From Actinotignum timonense (lineage in GTDB: Bacteria > Actinomycetota > Actinomycetes > Actinomycetales > Actinomycetaceae), in NCBI RefSeq assembly GCF_030216305.1, contig NZ_JASOKT010000013.1, forward strand, positions 1 through 64,000: a DNA stretch of 64,000 nt. The letters run 5' to 3'. Both the position numbers and the translations under genes were made by a program. Shown in pieces: positions 17,541 to 26,835 of this stretch. The notes under the pieces were generated by a model. The model was not told the DNA's origin, made no database searches, and worked only from the letters and a program-made list of their open reading frames with translations. The first letter of the stretch is position 1. Each line of letters opens with the position of its first letter.

Positions 17541-18308
17541 ATGGCATGGTTCTCACGGCGGAAGAAAAACGAGGCCCTGGCATCGCAGCCGGACGAACGT
17601 GACGAAGCCGGCCAGGACCTCGCCGCGGATAACTCCGGCGTGGCGGATGGCGCTGCCGGCAATGCTGATGCCGGTAGCGCAGATGCCGGCAATGCCGCTG
17701 CCGCGGCCGGCCCGAAGGCACGCGGCCCCTATGATGAATCGGAAGCTCCGGAGAATCCCGCGCTTATTGACGGCGGGGCCCTGCGCCTGCCGATCCTGCC
17801 CGATGCCACCATGCAATTCTCGGTGGATCGCGAACGCCAGGTCGTGCTTGGCGTGGTCTACATGATGGGCGATTCCGCGGTGCAATTACAGGTTTTCGCC
17901 GCCCCGAAATCCACCGGCCTGTGGGAGGGCATCCGCGTGGAAGTTATCTCTTCCATCGCCAACCAGGGCGGGCGCTTCCAGGAAGCCGAAGGGGAGTACG
18001 GCCCGGAAATTCAAGCCCAGATGCCCGCGGAGAACGGCCGGGTGCCGGTGCGCTTTATCGGTATTGACGGCCCGCGCTGGCTGCTGCGGGTAGCAGTGAC
18101 CGGGCGCGGGGCGGTAGACCCCGCCCGCGGCACCGAAGTACTCCACCGGGTTCTTGATGATCTGGTGGTGGTGCGCGGCACTCAGGCCATCCCGCCGCGT
18201 GAATTGCTTCCCCTCGCCCTTCCCCAGCAGGGTGAACCGGAACCCGAAACGGCGGATACCGGCATTGAGCTGCCCAAGCGCGGCCCGGAAATCCAAGAGA
18301 TTCGCTAG
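17541..18308 (+). CDS. DUF3710 family protein
   Basis: A 255-residue protein. After a basic start (MAWFSRRKKNE) and an Ala/Gly/Asp-rich linker to about residue 70, the conserved DUF3710 core runs through ALRLPILPDATMQFSVD and RWLLRVAVTGRGA to about residue 225. The function is unknown; the M. tuberculosis homologue is Rv2696c, in the same neighbourhood. GAGGAG stands at good spacing before ATG 17541. The OB-fold gene starts 22 bp downstream, and the DUF3159 gene follows, so the three probably form one transcript. Confidence 0.85.
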   Translation: MAWFSRRKKNEALASQPDERDEAGQDLAADNSGVADGAAGNADAGSADAGNAAAAAGPKARGPYDESEAPENPALIDGGALRLPILPDATMQFSVDRERQVVLGVVYMMGDSAVQLQVFAAPKSTGLWEGIRVEVISSIANQGGRFQEAEGEYGPEIQAQMPAENGRVPVRFIGIDGPRWLLRVAVTGRGAVDPARGTEVLHRVLDDLVVVRGTQAIPPRELLPLALPQQGEPEPETADTGIELPKRGPEIQEIR

Positions 18309-18330
18309 TTAGCTCGATAGTTAGGTACCT

Positions 18331-18582
18331 ATGGCTACGCCGGTGTGGGTGACGGGGGATATTATCGCCATCACGTACCCGGGCGCCCCGGGAGGAAATG
18401 GGGCACATACCCCGGAGGTGCGCATCGCCGTGGAAACCACCGCGGGGCTCCTCACCCTTATTTTCCAAGGGCGGCGCACCATTGATTGCGTGCGGGTCGG
18501 GGATCGCATTCGCGCTCGGGTGGTGCCATTGCGGCGCCGGGGCGTGCTGGTAGCATATAACCCGGAATATACGGTGCTCTAG
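18331..18582 (+). CDS. Small OB-fold protein
   Basis: An 83-residue, nearly all-beta protein. The alternation in GLLTLIFQGRRTIDCVRVGDRIRARVVPLRRRG suits an OB-fold, and family members (Rv2694c-like) are annotated as OB-fold nucleic-acid-binding proteins. The binding partner is unknown. It lies between DUF3710 and DUF3159, the same order as in mycobacteria. Confidence 0.72.
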   Translation: MATPVWVTGDIIAITYPGAPGGNGAHTPEVRIAVETTAGLLTLIFQGRRTIDCVRVGDRIRARVVPLRRRGVLVAYNPEYTVL

Positions 18583-18636
18583 CCGAGCGCCCCGCACCCG
18601 CACACATAACGCCCACGTAACAAGCCGGGAGGCCCC

Positions 18637-19335
18637 ATGGATACCACCACACCCGGCGGCGGCCTGCGCGCGGTGCTCGGGGAAGAATTCGACGCCTGGA
18701 AAGCTATTGGCGGGGTGCGCGGCGTTATCGAAGCCAATGTTCCCGCCCTGGTTTTTGTCATTATTTATTTGGCCACCCGCAATATTCCCCTGGCGGTGCT
18801 CGTGCCCCTGGGCATGGCGATCCTGGCTATCCTGGTGCGGCTTATCCAGCGTATTGATGTGATGCCGGCCCTCGGCGGGCTCTTCGTGGTGGGAATTTCC
18901 GCCTTCTTCGCCTGGCGATCCGGGCGCGCGGAAACCTATTTCCTACCCGGCTTCCTCACCAACGCCGCCTACGCGGTAGGAGTAACGATTTCCCTCCTCA
19001 TCCGGCGGCCCATCATGGGATATATCATCGGGATGCTGCGCGGGGATATTGCCAGCTGGCGCAGCGCCACCCACCCGGCCGCCCGGCTCACCTACCGGCG
19101 CTACACCCGCATTACGTGGCTGTGGCTCGCCATGTTCGCTGGCCGCGTCGTCGTACAACTACCCTTCTTTATCAGCGGTAATACCGCGGCGCTGGGAGTC
19201 ATCAAAATTATTGCCGGGCCGGTGCTGTTCTGCCTGATCCTGTGGGCCACCTGGCTGCTGGTGCGCGGCCTGCCGCCCGCCAGTACCTACCTGGAGCCTT
19301 CCGAATCCGCGGCGGATTCCCCCTCCGCATCCTGA
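18637..19335 (+). CDS. DUF3159 integral membrane protein
   Basis: A 232-residue membrane protein with about six transmembrane helices. It starts with a short cytoplasmic stretch and the conserved FDAWKAIGGVRGVIEANVPALVFV segment edge, and is assigned to DUF3159, of unknown function. It lies beside the TrkA pair as in mycobacteria (Rv2693c), so a link to ion transport is possible but unproven. Its last 16 codons overlap the convergent trkA gene; a 17-bp palindrome there makes both proteins end with an ESAADS-like tail. Confidence 0.84.
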   Translation: MDTTTPGGGLRAVLGEEFDAWKAIGGVRGVIEANVPALVFVIIYLATRNIPLAVLVPLGMAILAILVRLIQRIDVMPALGGLFVVGISAFFAWRSGRAETYFLPGFLTNAAYAVGVTISLLIRRPIMGYIIGMLRGDIASWRSATHPAARLTYRRYTRITWLWLAMFAGRVVVQLPFFISGNTAALGVIKIIAGPVLFCLILWATWLLVRGLPPASTYLEPSESAADSPSAS

Positions 19336-20009
19336 GCGAGAGCCGGGCGGGGCCGGAAATAGTTCTTGAGGGCGGACATATCCACATCGTCCCCGCCGTC
19401 AATGAGGAGCACCTGGTCATCCACGTCCACGATGAGATCGGCATCAGCCGTGAGGGGCACGCCGTCGCGAATAATAGCGTTAATGGCGACGCCGGCGGGA
19501 AGTTCAATATCACTAATGGCGCTGCCTACCACCGGGGCCTCGGCGGATACCGAAACCTGCCATAGGCTCGCCCCGCTGCGGTGGAAACGCATAACCTGGG
19601 TGAGGGAGCCATCCGAGACCGCATCCTCCACCAGGGAAGCCATAATGCGCGGGGTAGATACGGTCACGTCCACGCCCCAGGCGTCGGTGAAAAGCCATTC
19701 ATTACGTGGGTTATTCACGCGCGCGATGGTGCGGGCGATCCCGAACTCGGTTTTCGCCAGCAAGGACACCACCAAATTCACTTTGTCATCCCCGGTGGCG
19801 CAGACGATAATATCTGCCTCCGCGGCGCCCGCCTCGCGCAGCGCGGGAACTTCGCAGGCATCGGCCAGGTGCCAATCCGCATCCGAAGCGCTCGAAATGC
19901 GCATAGCGGAAGGCTTCTTATCCACAATCGAAATGGAATGCTCGGATTTGAGGAGTTCGCGGGCCACCGACACCCCGACCGCGCCGGCCCCAATAATGAG
20001 AATATTCAC
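19287..20009 (-). CDS. TrkA-type potassium uptake regulatory protein (CeoC-like)
   Basis: A 240-residue regulator with an N-terminal RCK_N Rossmann domain (GAGAVGVSVARELL at 7-20 binds NAD(H)) and a C-terminal RCK_C domain (about 140-215). Such proteins gate Trk/Ktr potassium channels on the cytoplasmic side. It is the second gene of a pair with the gene at 20006-20668, overlapping by 4 bp, as ceoBC in M. tuberculosis. No TrkH/TrkG membrane subunit is encoded in the window; the divergent APC-like permease or the DUF3159 protein could be the membrane partner, but this is inference. Confidence 0.88.
   Translation of the reverse strand: MNILIIGAGAVGVSVARELLKSEHSISIVDKKPSAMRISSASDADWHLADACEVPALREAGAAEADIIVCATGDDKVNLVVSLLAKTEFGIARTIARVNNPRNEWLFTDAWGVDVTVSTPRIMASLVEDAVSDGSLTQVMRFHRSGASLWQVSVSAEAPVVGSAISDIELPAGVAINAIIRDGVPLTADADLIVDVDDQVLLIDGGDDVDMSALKNYFRPRPALAQDAEGESAADSEGSR
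19303..19319. repeat. 17-bp palindrome in the DUF3159/trkA overlap
   Basis: GAATCCGCGGCGGATTC is a perfect inverted repeat with a one-base centre, inside the 49-bp tail-to-tail overlap. It encodes ESAAD on both strands and might act as a weak bidirectional stop signal; no U-run is present. Confidence 0.6.
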
Positions 20010-20668
20010 TGCGCACCTTCCGATTTGAGCAGCACATGTTGCACGCCGGAGGCATTCTCGGAAGCGACGAGCACTTTGAGGGTGTCCCCGTCCTGGATCA
20101 CGGTGTCGCTATGGGGGAGGAGCCCGGCCAGACTGCGAATAATATAGGCGACCCGCGCCCCGGTTTCCTCTTCCACATCCGCCACGGTGCGCCCGAACCA
20201 GCGCCGATCTACCGCCACTTCAATGAGGGAAATCCGGGCGAGGGGATCGCGGAATTCGTGGTGGGGGCCCAGCGGGATGAGCTCGCGCAGCACCCGGTCC
20301 GCCGTCCAGCGCACCGGGGCCACCGTGGCGATCCCGAGCCGTTCGTAGATAATCGCACGGGTCGGGTCATAGACCCGCGCCACCACATTGGTGAGCCCGA
20401 AAGTTTCGCGCGCCACCCGGGCGGCGATGATATTCGAGTTATCGCCTGAGGAAACGGCGGCGAAGCCGGCGGCGTCGTCGATATTCGCGCGCGCTAACAC
20501 ATCACGGTCGAAACCCACGCCAGTGATCTGCTGCCCCGGGAAATCTTCGGGGAGCTTGCGGAAAGCTTCGGCGTCCTGGTCGATAATGGCCACCGAATGG
20601 CCGATGGCGGAAAGCGAGAGCGCCAGCGCGGCACCCACGCGCCCGCATCCCATAATTACGAAGTTCAC
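20006..20668 (-). CDS. TrkA-type potassium uptake regulatory protein (CeoB-like)
   Basis: A 220-residue RCK protein. GCGRVGAALALSLSAIGH at 8-25 is the dinucleotide-binding loop with an acidic residue (IIDQD) at the end of the second strand, favouring NAD(H). The C-terminal RCK_C domain ends about residue 210. Its stop overlaps the start of the second trkA gene by 4 bp, so the two are translationally coupled and probably form a heteromeric ring. It is divergent from the permease gene over only about 40 bp. Confidence 0.88.
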   Translation of the reverse strand: MNFVIMGCGRVGAALALSLSAIGHSVAIIDQDAEAFRKLPEDFPGQQITGVGFDRDVLARANIDDAAGFAAVSSGDNSNIIAARVARETFGLTNVVARVYDPTRAIIYERLGIATVAPVRWTADRVLRELIPLGPHHEFRDPLARISLIEVAVDRRWFGRTVADVEEETGARVAYIIRSLAGLLPHSDTVIQDGDTLKVLVASENASGVQHVLLKSEGAQ

Positions 20669-20707
20669 TACATTACGCTACCGCAAAGCGGGTACCGTAT
20701 CCTAGTG

Positions 20708-22492
20708 ATGAGAAAATTATCCTTCCTGGGGATGTCCCAGTACGTGGGCGCGGCCACCTGCGTCTGCCTGGCGGTGGTACTCCTCCCGCGCAGTATTCAA
20801 CGCGGGGCGCCCTTCGCGAACCCCACCCTCGTGGGGGCGATGGCGCTGGCGGGGGCCGCGGTGCTCGCGCTCGTGGTGGCGGCCACCATCGCCGCCTCCC
20901 GCGTGGTGCCCGGGAAAGCCGCCCACCAGGTGGTTTCCCGCTATATTTCCCCGGCTTTCGGCACCGTTGCCGCCGCCGCGCGCTTCGCAGCTTTCGCGCT
21001 GCTCCTGGTGCTGGCCGCGGGGCTGGTGGGCATGGCGGTCAATGCCCTCACCCCGCTGGCGGTGGACGGGCGGCTCATCCAAATCCCGCTGGTGGTGGTG
21101 TGCGCCCTGCCCGCGCTGGTGCACTGGCGCCTGCCCCTGGCGGGGGCGCTGCTCGCCGTGCTGGCGGCGAGCGGAGTGATTATCGCAACCCTGGTGACCG
21201 GGCTGGTGCGCGAGGCCCGCGGCACCGTCTCCCTTGCCGATCTCATCACGAACCGCGCCGAAGAACTCCCCGGTTCCCAAGCTATCCACCCGCTCGGAAA
21301 TACCTTCGTCATTATGTGCTTCCTGGCCGCGGTGGTGCTGCTGGTGGGTGGGCGTATCGGCACCGGGCGGGAACGTTTCTTAGGGCCGCGCGCCCTGAGC
21401 ACCATTGCGGGCATCGCCGCGGTGGTGCTTTCGGGCACCTTCTACCTGGAAATGCGCCTGGATATTCTCACGGTCCCGGTGGGTCTGCCGAGCATCGTTA
21501 TGGGCACCGCGTTCTGGGGAAGTGCCGGGCGTATTATCACCGCGATTGCTTTCGGTTTCCTGGGTTTGATCTGCGTTTTCGTGGTGTACGAACGCCTCCC
21601 GCGCCTGTTGCGGGAACTTGCTTTCGACGGCGCACTTCCCGCTCGCCTCGCCGCCCCGGAAGCCTCCCGGGCCCGCAGCGGCGTGGTCTTGCTGGTGGCG
21701 GTACTTGCCGGCGCCCTCGGGGTATTTCTATCGACGACGCACGCCGGCGTCGTCGCCCTTGTCTTTGTATGTTTCCTTATCTTCACGCTCCATTGCGCGG
21801 CCCTCTCCCTGCGCGGCGGGCAGATTCTCAAAACTTCGGAGCGGCGGGAAGAACGCCGGGCCGCGCATGCCTCCCGCTGGGGCTTTGCTTTCTTCGCGCT
21901 GGCGGGATTCCTTGTTTTGCTCGTCACGGTGGCCATGCAGCCGGCCTGGACGCTGACCTCGCTGGCGGCGGTGGCGGTGCCCACGGCGGGGATGCTCATC
22001 GCTCAGCGCGGGCGCGGAAAAATGAGCGCCCACCTCAAACCGCTGGACCTGGGGGCCGGGCGGCGCCTACCGGTCCGCACCCACGCGGTGGTGCTGGTTC
22101 AAGAACTCAATTTGCCGACCCTGCGGGCGGTCACCTACGCGCGGGCGCTGCGCCCCTCCACCCTCACTGCCCTCACCGTAGACCTGAGTGAAAGCCGTAC
22201 CGCTGCGCTACGCGCCGCCTGGAGTCAATCTCAATTACCGGTGGGATTGACGGTGCTGGGCAATCCCACCAGCGGGGCGCGCGGGCCGTTGGTGGATTAT
22301 ATTCGTTTCCTCCTCGATACCCACCCGCAGGATATTGTGCTGGTTATCGCCCCGAAGGTGGTCTCCACCACCCTGTGGCACCGGGTGTACCTGCGCCGTT
22401 CCGTGCCCGCGCTTTTCGCTGACCTGTCCTATGACTCGCGCCTCATGCTGGTGCAAGTTCCCTACCAAATCCATTCGGGAGAAGATCTGTGA
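20708..22492 (+). CDS. APC-like multi-spanning permease with cytoplasmic C-terminal domain
   Basis: A 594-residue protein with roughly ten to twelve hydrophobic helices up to about residue 440 and a soluble C-terminal part of about 145 residues, somewhat like a universal-stress domain (HAVVLVQELNLPTLRAVTYARAL). In mycobacteria the same position, divergent from ceoBC, holds an APC-superfamily permease (Rv2690c) of similar length. The substrate is unknown; the TrkA neighbours hint at potassium or an amino acid. ATG 20708 or GTG 20705 could start it; TATCCT at 20698-20703 is a possible -10. The following gene overlaps by 4 bp (GTGA). Confidence 0.72.
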   Translation: MRKLSFLGMSQYVGAATCVCLAVVLLPRSIQRGAPFANPTLVGAMALAGAAVLALVVAATIAASRVVPGKAAHQVVSRYISPAFGTVAAAARFAAFALLLVLAAGLVGMAVNALTPLAVDGRLIQIPLVVVCALPALVHWRLPLAGALLAVLAASGVIIATLVTGLVREARGTVSLADLITNRAEELPGSQAIHPLGNTFVIMCFLAAVVLLVGGRIGTGRERFLGPRALSTIAGIAAVVLSGTFYLEMRLDILTVPVGLPSIVMGTAFWGSAGRIITAIAFGFLGLICVFVVYERLPRLLRELAFDGALPARLAAPEASRARSGVVLLVAVLAGALGVFLSTTHAGVVALVFVCFLIFTLHCAALSLRGGQILKTSERREERRAAHASRWGFAFFALAGFLVLLVTVAMQPAWTLTSLAAVAVPTAGMLIAQRGRGKMSAHLKPLDLGAGRRLPVRTHAVVLVQELNLPTLRAVTYARALRPSTLTALTVDLSESRTAALRAAWSQSQLPVGLTVLGNPTSGARGPLVDYIRFLLDTHPQDIVLVIAPKVVSTTLWHRVYLRRSVPALFADLSYDSRLMLVQVPYQIHSGEDL

Positions 22493-23757
22493 CCACCCCT
22501 GCTGCTCAATCTCATCATTCGACCGTCGATATCACCCTGGAGGATATCGGCCACGGCGGTATTACCATCGGGCGCGCCGAAGGCAAAGCAATCCTGGCTC
22601 GCTTCGGGTTGCCCGGAGAACACGTGCGGGTAGCGCTCACCGAGGAACGCGCCCGTTTCGCCCGCGGGGATGTGATTGAGGTGCTCGGCGAGCCCTCGCC
22701 CTACCGCCAAGCCCATCCCTGGCCAGAAGCTGGGCCCGGGGGCGTGGGCGGCGCGGACCTGGGCCACGTGATCTTCGACTACCAGCACGAGTGGAAAACC
22801 CAGGTGCTCGCCGCCACGCTGCGCCGCATCGGCGGGCAGGCGCTCAGCGATCACCTGGCGGAGCAGGGCATTGTTCCGGAAGTTGCAGCCTTGGAATCCG
22901 ACCGCGCCAGCGGCGGCTGGGCGAGCCGCACCCGCATTGACGTAACCGTGAGCGCGGGGCGCTTCGGAATGTTCCGGGAAGGTAGCCGCGAAGTTCTCCC
23001 CATTACCTCCATGCCCCTCGCGGTGCAGGAGATTGAGGAGCTGGGCCTATGGGATGGCAGCTACCTCACCCGGTTGGCGCGCAGTATCGGCCCGCTGCGC
23101 GAGGGCCAGCGGGTGCGTATCCTCGCCCCCTCAGCCAGCCCGGTGGCAGTGAGCATCGGCGGGCGCACCTTCGACGCGACCGGCGCGGAATGCTCCCCCT
23201 TCGCGCGCGAAGAAGTAGTGGTGGGGGAGGACAGCTACCGCTACCGGGTACGGGCCTCCGGTTTTTGGCAGGTCCACCGCGAAGCACCGGCCACCCTCAT
23301 CGACCTGGTGACCCGCGCGGCCGAGGTTGAACCCGGCGACCATATCCTCGAACTCTACGCGGGAGCCGGGCTGCTCACCGTGCCGCTAGCCCGCGCCACC
23401 GGGCCAACCGGCCGGGTGGAAAGCCTTGAGGGTGCGCGTACCGCGGTGGAAGACGCCCGCGCGAACCTGCGGGGCTACCCGTGGGCACGTGCCCGCACCG
23501 CCGCTATTTCGGTACGGGATATTAGCGACGCCGATATTCTCCTCGCCGATCCTCCCCGGAGCGGATTGGGAATCGCGGCGGCCCGGGCCGCCGCAGCCAG
23601 CCGCGCCCGCCGGATCGTCCTGGTGTCCTGCGATCCGGCCGCGCTGGCCCGCGATGTGGCCGCCATGGTGGAATCCGGGCGGAGCGTGGAGTCCATGCGC
23701 GCCGTCGACCTTTTCCCCAATACCCACCACTTCGAAGTGGTGACAGCGCTGCGCTAA
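22489..23757 (+). CDS. TrmA/RlmD-family RNA (uracil-5-)methyltransferase
   Basis: A 422-residue S-adenosylmethionine-dependent RNA methyltransferase. The N-terminal about 60 residues form a TRAM RNA-binding domain. The C-terminal Rossmann domain has LELYAGAGLLTVPLA for SAM, the DPPRSG motif, and the catalytic cysteine in LVSCDPAALARD. A cysteine-rich iron-sulfur cluster motif typical of RlmD is not evident in the N-terminal half. Whether it modifies tRNA or 23S rRNA is not decidable. The start GTG overlaps the permease stop by 4 bp, so the two are coupled as in mycobacteria (Rv2689c/Rv2690c). Confidence 0.85.
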   Translation: MTTPAAQSHHSTVDITLEDIGHGGITIGRAEGKAILARFGLPGEHVRVALTEERARFARGDVIEVLGEPSPYRQAHPWPEAGPGGVGGADLGHVIFDYQHEWKTQVLAATLRRIGGQALSDHLAEQGIVPEVAALESDRASGGWASRTRIDVTVSAGRFGMFREGSREVLPITSMPLAVQEIEELGLWDGSYLTRLARSIGPLREGQRVRILAPSASPVAVSIGGRTFDATGAECSPFAREEVVVGEDSYRYRVRASGFWQVHREAPATLIDLVTRAAEVEPGDHILELYAGAGLLTVPLARATGPTGRVESLEGARTAVEDARANLRGYPWARARTAAISVRDISDADILLADPPRSGLGIAAARAAAASRARRIVLVSCDPAALARDVAAMVESGRSVESMRAVDLFPNTHHFEVVTALR

Positions 23758-23763
23758 GCAGTT

Positions 23764-24978
23764 TTAGCGCACCGCTGCGGCAATCCAGGTGGCGGTATTC
23801 TCCACCTGCCAGGGGCGGGCTCCTAGCTCAGCTAGCGCATCGCCAATGGCGGGAGCGGTGCGCGCCACCCGGTGGCGCAAGAGGCGCGCCAGTTCGCGCT
23901 GCACGGCCGGTTTGAGAAGCACATCGTGGCGGATTCCCAGCTCCGCCGCGCGTTCCTGAACGGCACCGCGCACGTGATCGAGCAGGTGTGGAATGCCGCG
24001 TTCGGCACGCCGGGCGGGCCGGGCCGGGGCCAGTTCGGGAAGCTCGGAACTCGGCAGCGCCCAGGCCTTCGCTACCGCCTGCCACAGGGCCGGCGCCAAA
24101 TACTGTTTGCCCCCGCTACGCAGCGGCCGGGCGGTACGCACATCGGCCAGGGAGCGCGGGCGGCGCCGCGCGAGGGCCGCGATATCAGCGCGGGTGAGAA
24201 CTAGGTCGGGGGCGGTATCGGTGGTTTGCGCGATACGATCCCGCTCCTGCCACAGGGCGCGTACCAGGGCGAGGTCACGCCGGGAAGAAAAATCTTGGCG
24301 GTGGGTGGCGCGCCGCCACGGCTCCGCGGGGGCGGCTTTGGGTGGCCGAGTGCGGATCTCTTCAAATTCTTGGGCCGCCCACTCCAGGCGCCCGGCCCGC
24401 TCCAGGCGCTCAAGCTGCACCTCGCGCAGAGGCGCGAGCAATTCCACATCGAGGGCGGCATAGGAACGCAGGTCATCGGCGAGCGGGCGTTCGGACCAAT
24501 CCGCCTGCGAATGTTCTTTCGCCAGGAGCAGCCCCAAATTTTCCGCCAGCTGAGCCTGCAAGGAAATATGTTCATCGCCCAACAGCAGCGCGGCCACTTC
24601 GGTATCGAAAAGCTTGCCGGGCCCCGGGCGCAAACCGAGATCACCCAGGGAGGGCAAATCCTGATCGGCGGCGTGCAAAATCCACACGGTATCTTCAAGA
24701 ATCGCGGCCAGTTCCGGGTAATATTCCTCATTTCCCACTGGATCACACAGCAGGGTTCCCGAACCTTCGCGACGCAGTTGTATCAGGTAGGCCCGGGCTG
24801 AATAGCGGATTCCCATGGCGCGTTCCACATCCACCGCCACGGGGCCGCTGCCGCGCCGTAGCCTCGTTAGCGCGGGGCGATAGGCGGAGCCGGTGGTGAG
24901 CGGCGGGATACCTTCGCGCGGGGTATCCACATGAATGAGGGTGGGATCCTCGCTCCAGCGAATAGAAGAAGACGTCAT
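23764..24978 (-). CDS. rnd: Ribonuclease D-like 3'-5' exoribonuclease with HRDC domain
   Basis: A 404-residue protein with a DEDDy exonuclease domain at about 30-200: VAVDVERAMG (Asp-x-Glu), AADQDLPSL and SYAALDVELL (Tyr and Asp of Exo III). An HRDC nucleic-acid-binding domain follows near residues 230-310. RNase D trims 3' ends of tRNA and other structured RNAs. GAGGTT stands right before the ATG. It converges on the methyltransferase gene across 6 bp, and lies downstream of DUF3000 on the same strand with a gap of about 100 bp that holds no visible gene. Confidence 0.87.
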   Translation of the reverse strand: MTSSSIRWSEDPTLIHVDTPREGIPPLTTGSAYRPALTRLRRGSGPVAVDVERAMGIRYSARAYLIQLRREGSGTLLCDPVGNEEYYPELAAILEDTVWILHAADQDLPSLGDLGLRPGPGKLFDTEVAALLLGDEHISLQAQLAENLGLLLAKEHSQADWSERPLADDLRSYAALDVELLAPLREVQLERLERAGRLEWAAQEFEEIRTRPPKAAPAEPWRRATHRQDFSSRRDLALVRALWQERDRIAQTTDTAPDLVLTRADIAALARRRPRSLADVRTARPLRSGGKQYLAPALWQAVAKAWALPSSELPELAPARPARRAERGIPHLLDHVRGAVQERAAELGIRHDVLLKPAVQRELARLLRHRVARTAPAIGDALAELGARPWQVENTATWIAAAVR

Positions 24979-25081
24979 AACCTCACAACTGCTCAGACTA
25001 GGGGCCGCGGTTAATACTAGCGGGCATGCGCAGGCGCGGGGCTGCCACGCGCAGGGGCGCCACCTCCTAGCGAGAGTGCCC

Positions 25082-25654
25082 CTAGCGGGCTGGCAGCGCC
25101 GTCGTTCCTTCCGGAGCTAAACCGCAAGCGAGCGCGATAAAATCCGCCCACGCCCGCACGTGGTGATAAAGATCGGGGCTGCTCGGGGTCCAGGAAGCCC
25201 GCAATTCCAGTTCGGTGAGGGAGGAGGAAAGCTCCAGCCCGCCGAAAGTTTCGTTATACATGCGGGTGACGGTGCCGACCAGGTGGTGGTAATCAGCACC
25301 GTGCGCATCCAGGGTATCGGCCAGCCACGCCCAGGCAACTTCGCCGAGCAAGGGATCGCCGGCCATCGCCGCGTCCATCGGCGCCCCCATATGGCACACA
25401 ATCCGGAAGGTTCCGTGCCAGGCCTCCTGACCGGCCGGGTCGTGCAGCACCACGAAGCGGGCTCCGCCGCGGTAGCTTTCCGGCTCCATCGTCGTAGAAT
25501 CATTAATCTCAGCCTGCAGCGCAACAGCCCACGGAGCAATGCGTTTCGGGGGCGGTATCTGCACGATGTGCAGCTCGGGACGAAACTCGTGCCCGCGCAG
25601 GCTATCGAGCGCGGTGAGGAAGTCCTCGGGTGCATGAATCTGAGACACGCTCAT
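25082..25654 (-). CDS. DUF3000 family protein
   Basis: A 190-residue protein matching DUF3000, a conserved actinobacterial family of unknown function that usually sits next to the RNase D gene, as here. The segment RGGARFVVLHDPAGQEAWHGTFRIVC and the region AWAWLADTLDAHGADYHHLVGTVTR look like the conserved core. It is soluble, with no signal. I chose ATG 25654; the frame extends much further upstream, but that part runs antisense through femX and has no family similarity. There is no clear Shine-Dalgarno. Confidence 0.8.
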   Translation of the reverse strand: MSVSQIHAPEDFLTALDSLRGHEFRPELHIVQIPPPKRIAPWAVALQAEINDSTTMEPESYRGGARFVVLHDPAGQEAWHGTFRIVCHMGAPMDAAMAGDPLLGEVAWAWLADTLDAHGADYHHLVGTVTRMYNETFGGLELSSSLTELELRASWTPSSPDLYHHVRAWADFIALACGLAPEGTTALPAR

Positions 25655-25714
25655 TACCGTAATGCGCCCGCGCGCGGGTTTTAGCCAGGCGCGCCGCGCA
25701 GGTAGGATGGCGGC

Positions 25715-26791
25715 ATGTCTACACTCTCGCTGTCGCGGATCGATGACACCACCTACCTGGACCTGGCTGCCGGCCACGGCCTGCCCCTCGAGCAGCTGCC
25801 CGCCTGGGACCGCTACGAGGATGCCCTGCCCGGCCACGCACCATTCGGGCGTTTCCTGTGGCGCGATAGCGCAGGTGCGCCGCGTGCCCTTATTTCTCTG
25901 ACCCGGATGGAAGGGCGCGGTTTCACCTACCTGTGGGCGAAAAAAGGCCCGGTGTGGCTCGGGGAACGGCCCGCGGCGGCGGAAGAACTGGAGTTCCGGA
26001 CCGCGCTGGGGCAGCTGGTGCGGGGCGCGGATCGCAGCCTCGCCTTCATGCGGATTCACGCCTGGCACCCGGCCCCGGACCTGCACGAATTACTGCAAAC
26101 GGTCACCTATGATCGCACCGTTATGGTCGACGTCGCACGCCCGGATGCGGAGATCCGGGCGAGTTTCTCCAAGTCGGGGCGTCGCCAAGCACGCAAAGCC
26201 GAGGCGGAAGGCCTGGAATTTTGCGATGAAACGGAGCGGGCTCGGGAGGTTTTCCCGGAGCTGTACGCCATTCTCACCGAAACGGCCACCCGGGATGATT
26301 TCGGGGCAGCACCCATGAGCCAATACGTGACCATGCTGGAATCCCTGGGCCCGGAACACGCCCGGCTTTTCGTGGCGCGCGCGGAGGGGCGGGCGCTGGC
26401 CTGGCAAATTGTGCTCGCTACCGATGACCTCGGGGAAGCCTATTACGCGGCAACCAGTGCGGAAGCTCGCCAGCGCCACGCCTCCATGTTCATGGATCTG
26501 CACACCATAACGTGGCTGCGGGAAACCGGGCGGAAAGCTTATGACCTGATGGGGGTGCATTCGGAGCGCGCCCCGCAATTAGAAGGCGTGACCGGCTACA
26601 AACAAAAATTCGCTGCCGAGTTCACCGAGGTGGCCGGCGCCTGGGATGTGCCGCTGCGCCCGCGCTACTACCGCGGTCTCAAGCTGGCGCTGCGCGCTAA
26701 ACGCTCCGCGGTGGGTGCGGTGCGTGCCTCTGCGGGGGCGGTGTGCGGCGTGCGCGAGCGCCTGGGCCGCCGCTTAGGCAAAGCTTCCTAG
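25715..26791 (+). CDS. FemAB-family peptidyl transferase (peptidoglycan interpeptide bridge)
   Basis: A 358-residue protein of the FemABX family, which adds amino acids from aminoacyl-tRNA to the peptidoglycan stem, building the cross-bridge. It has two GNAT-like halves: the first ends near residue 145 (YDRTVMVDVARPDAEIRASFSKSGRRQARKAE, the typical basic helix after the first domain), the second ends with YDLMGVHSERAPQLEGVTGYKQKF, a hallmark of the family. No second fem gene is near. TAGGAT ends 6 nt before ATG 25715, a leaderless pattern. The last about 40 residues are Arg/Ala-rich. Confidence 0.85.
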   Translation: MSTLSLSRIDDTTYLDLAAGHGLPLEQLPAWDRYEDALPGHAPFGRFLWRDSAGAPRALISLTRMEGRGFTYLWAKKGPVWLGERPAAAEELEFRTALGQLVRGADRSLAFMRIHAWHPAPDLHELLQTVTYDRTVMVDVARPDAEIRASFSKSGRRQARKAEAEGLEFCDETERAREVFPELYAILTETATRDDFGAAPMSQYVTMLESLGPEHARLFVARAEGRALAWQIVLATDDLGEAYYAATSAEARQRHASMFMDLHTITWLRETGRKAYDLMGVHSERAPQLEGVTGYKQKFAAEFTEVAGAWDVPLRPRYYRGLKLALRAKRSAVGAVRASAGAVCGVRERLGRRLGKAS

Positions 26792-26835
26792 CCTCCGAGC
26801 CTCCTAGTCTCCTCAGCGCGGGCCGCGCCCCGGAG

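Noticed and set aside
25655..26086. N-terminal extension of the DUF3000 protein by 144 codons
   Set aside because: The extra part runs antisense through femX and has no similarity to the family; ATG 25654 gives the expected length.
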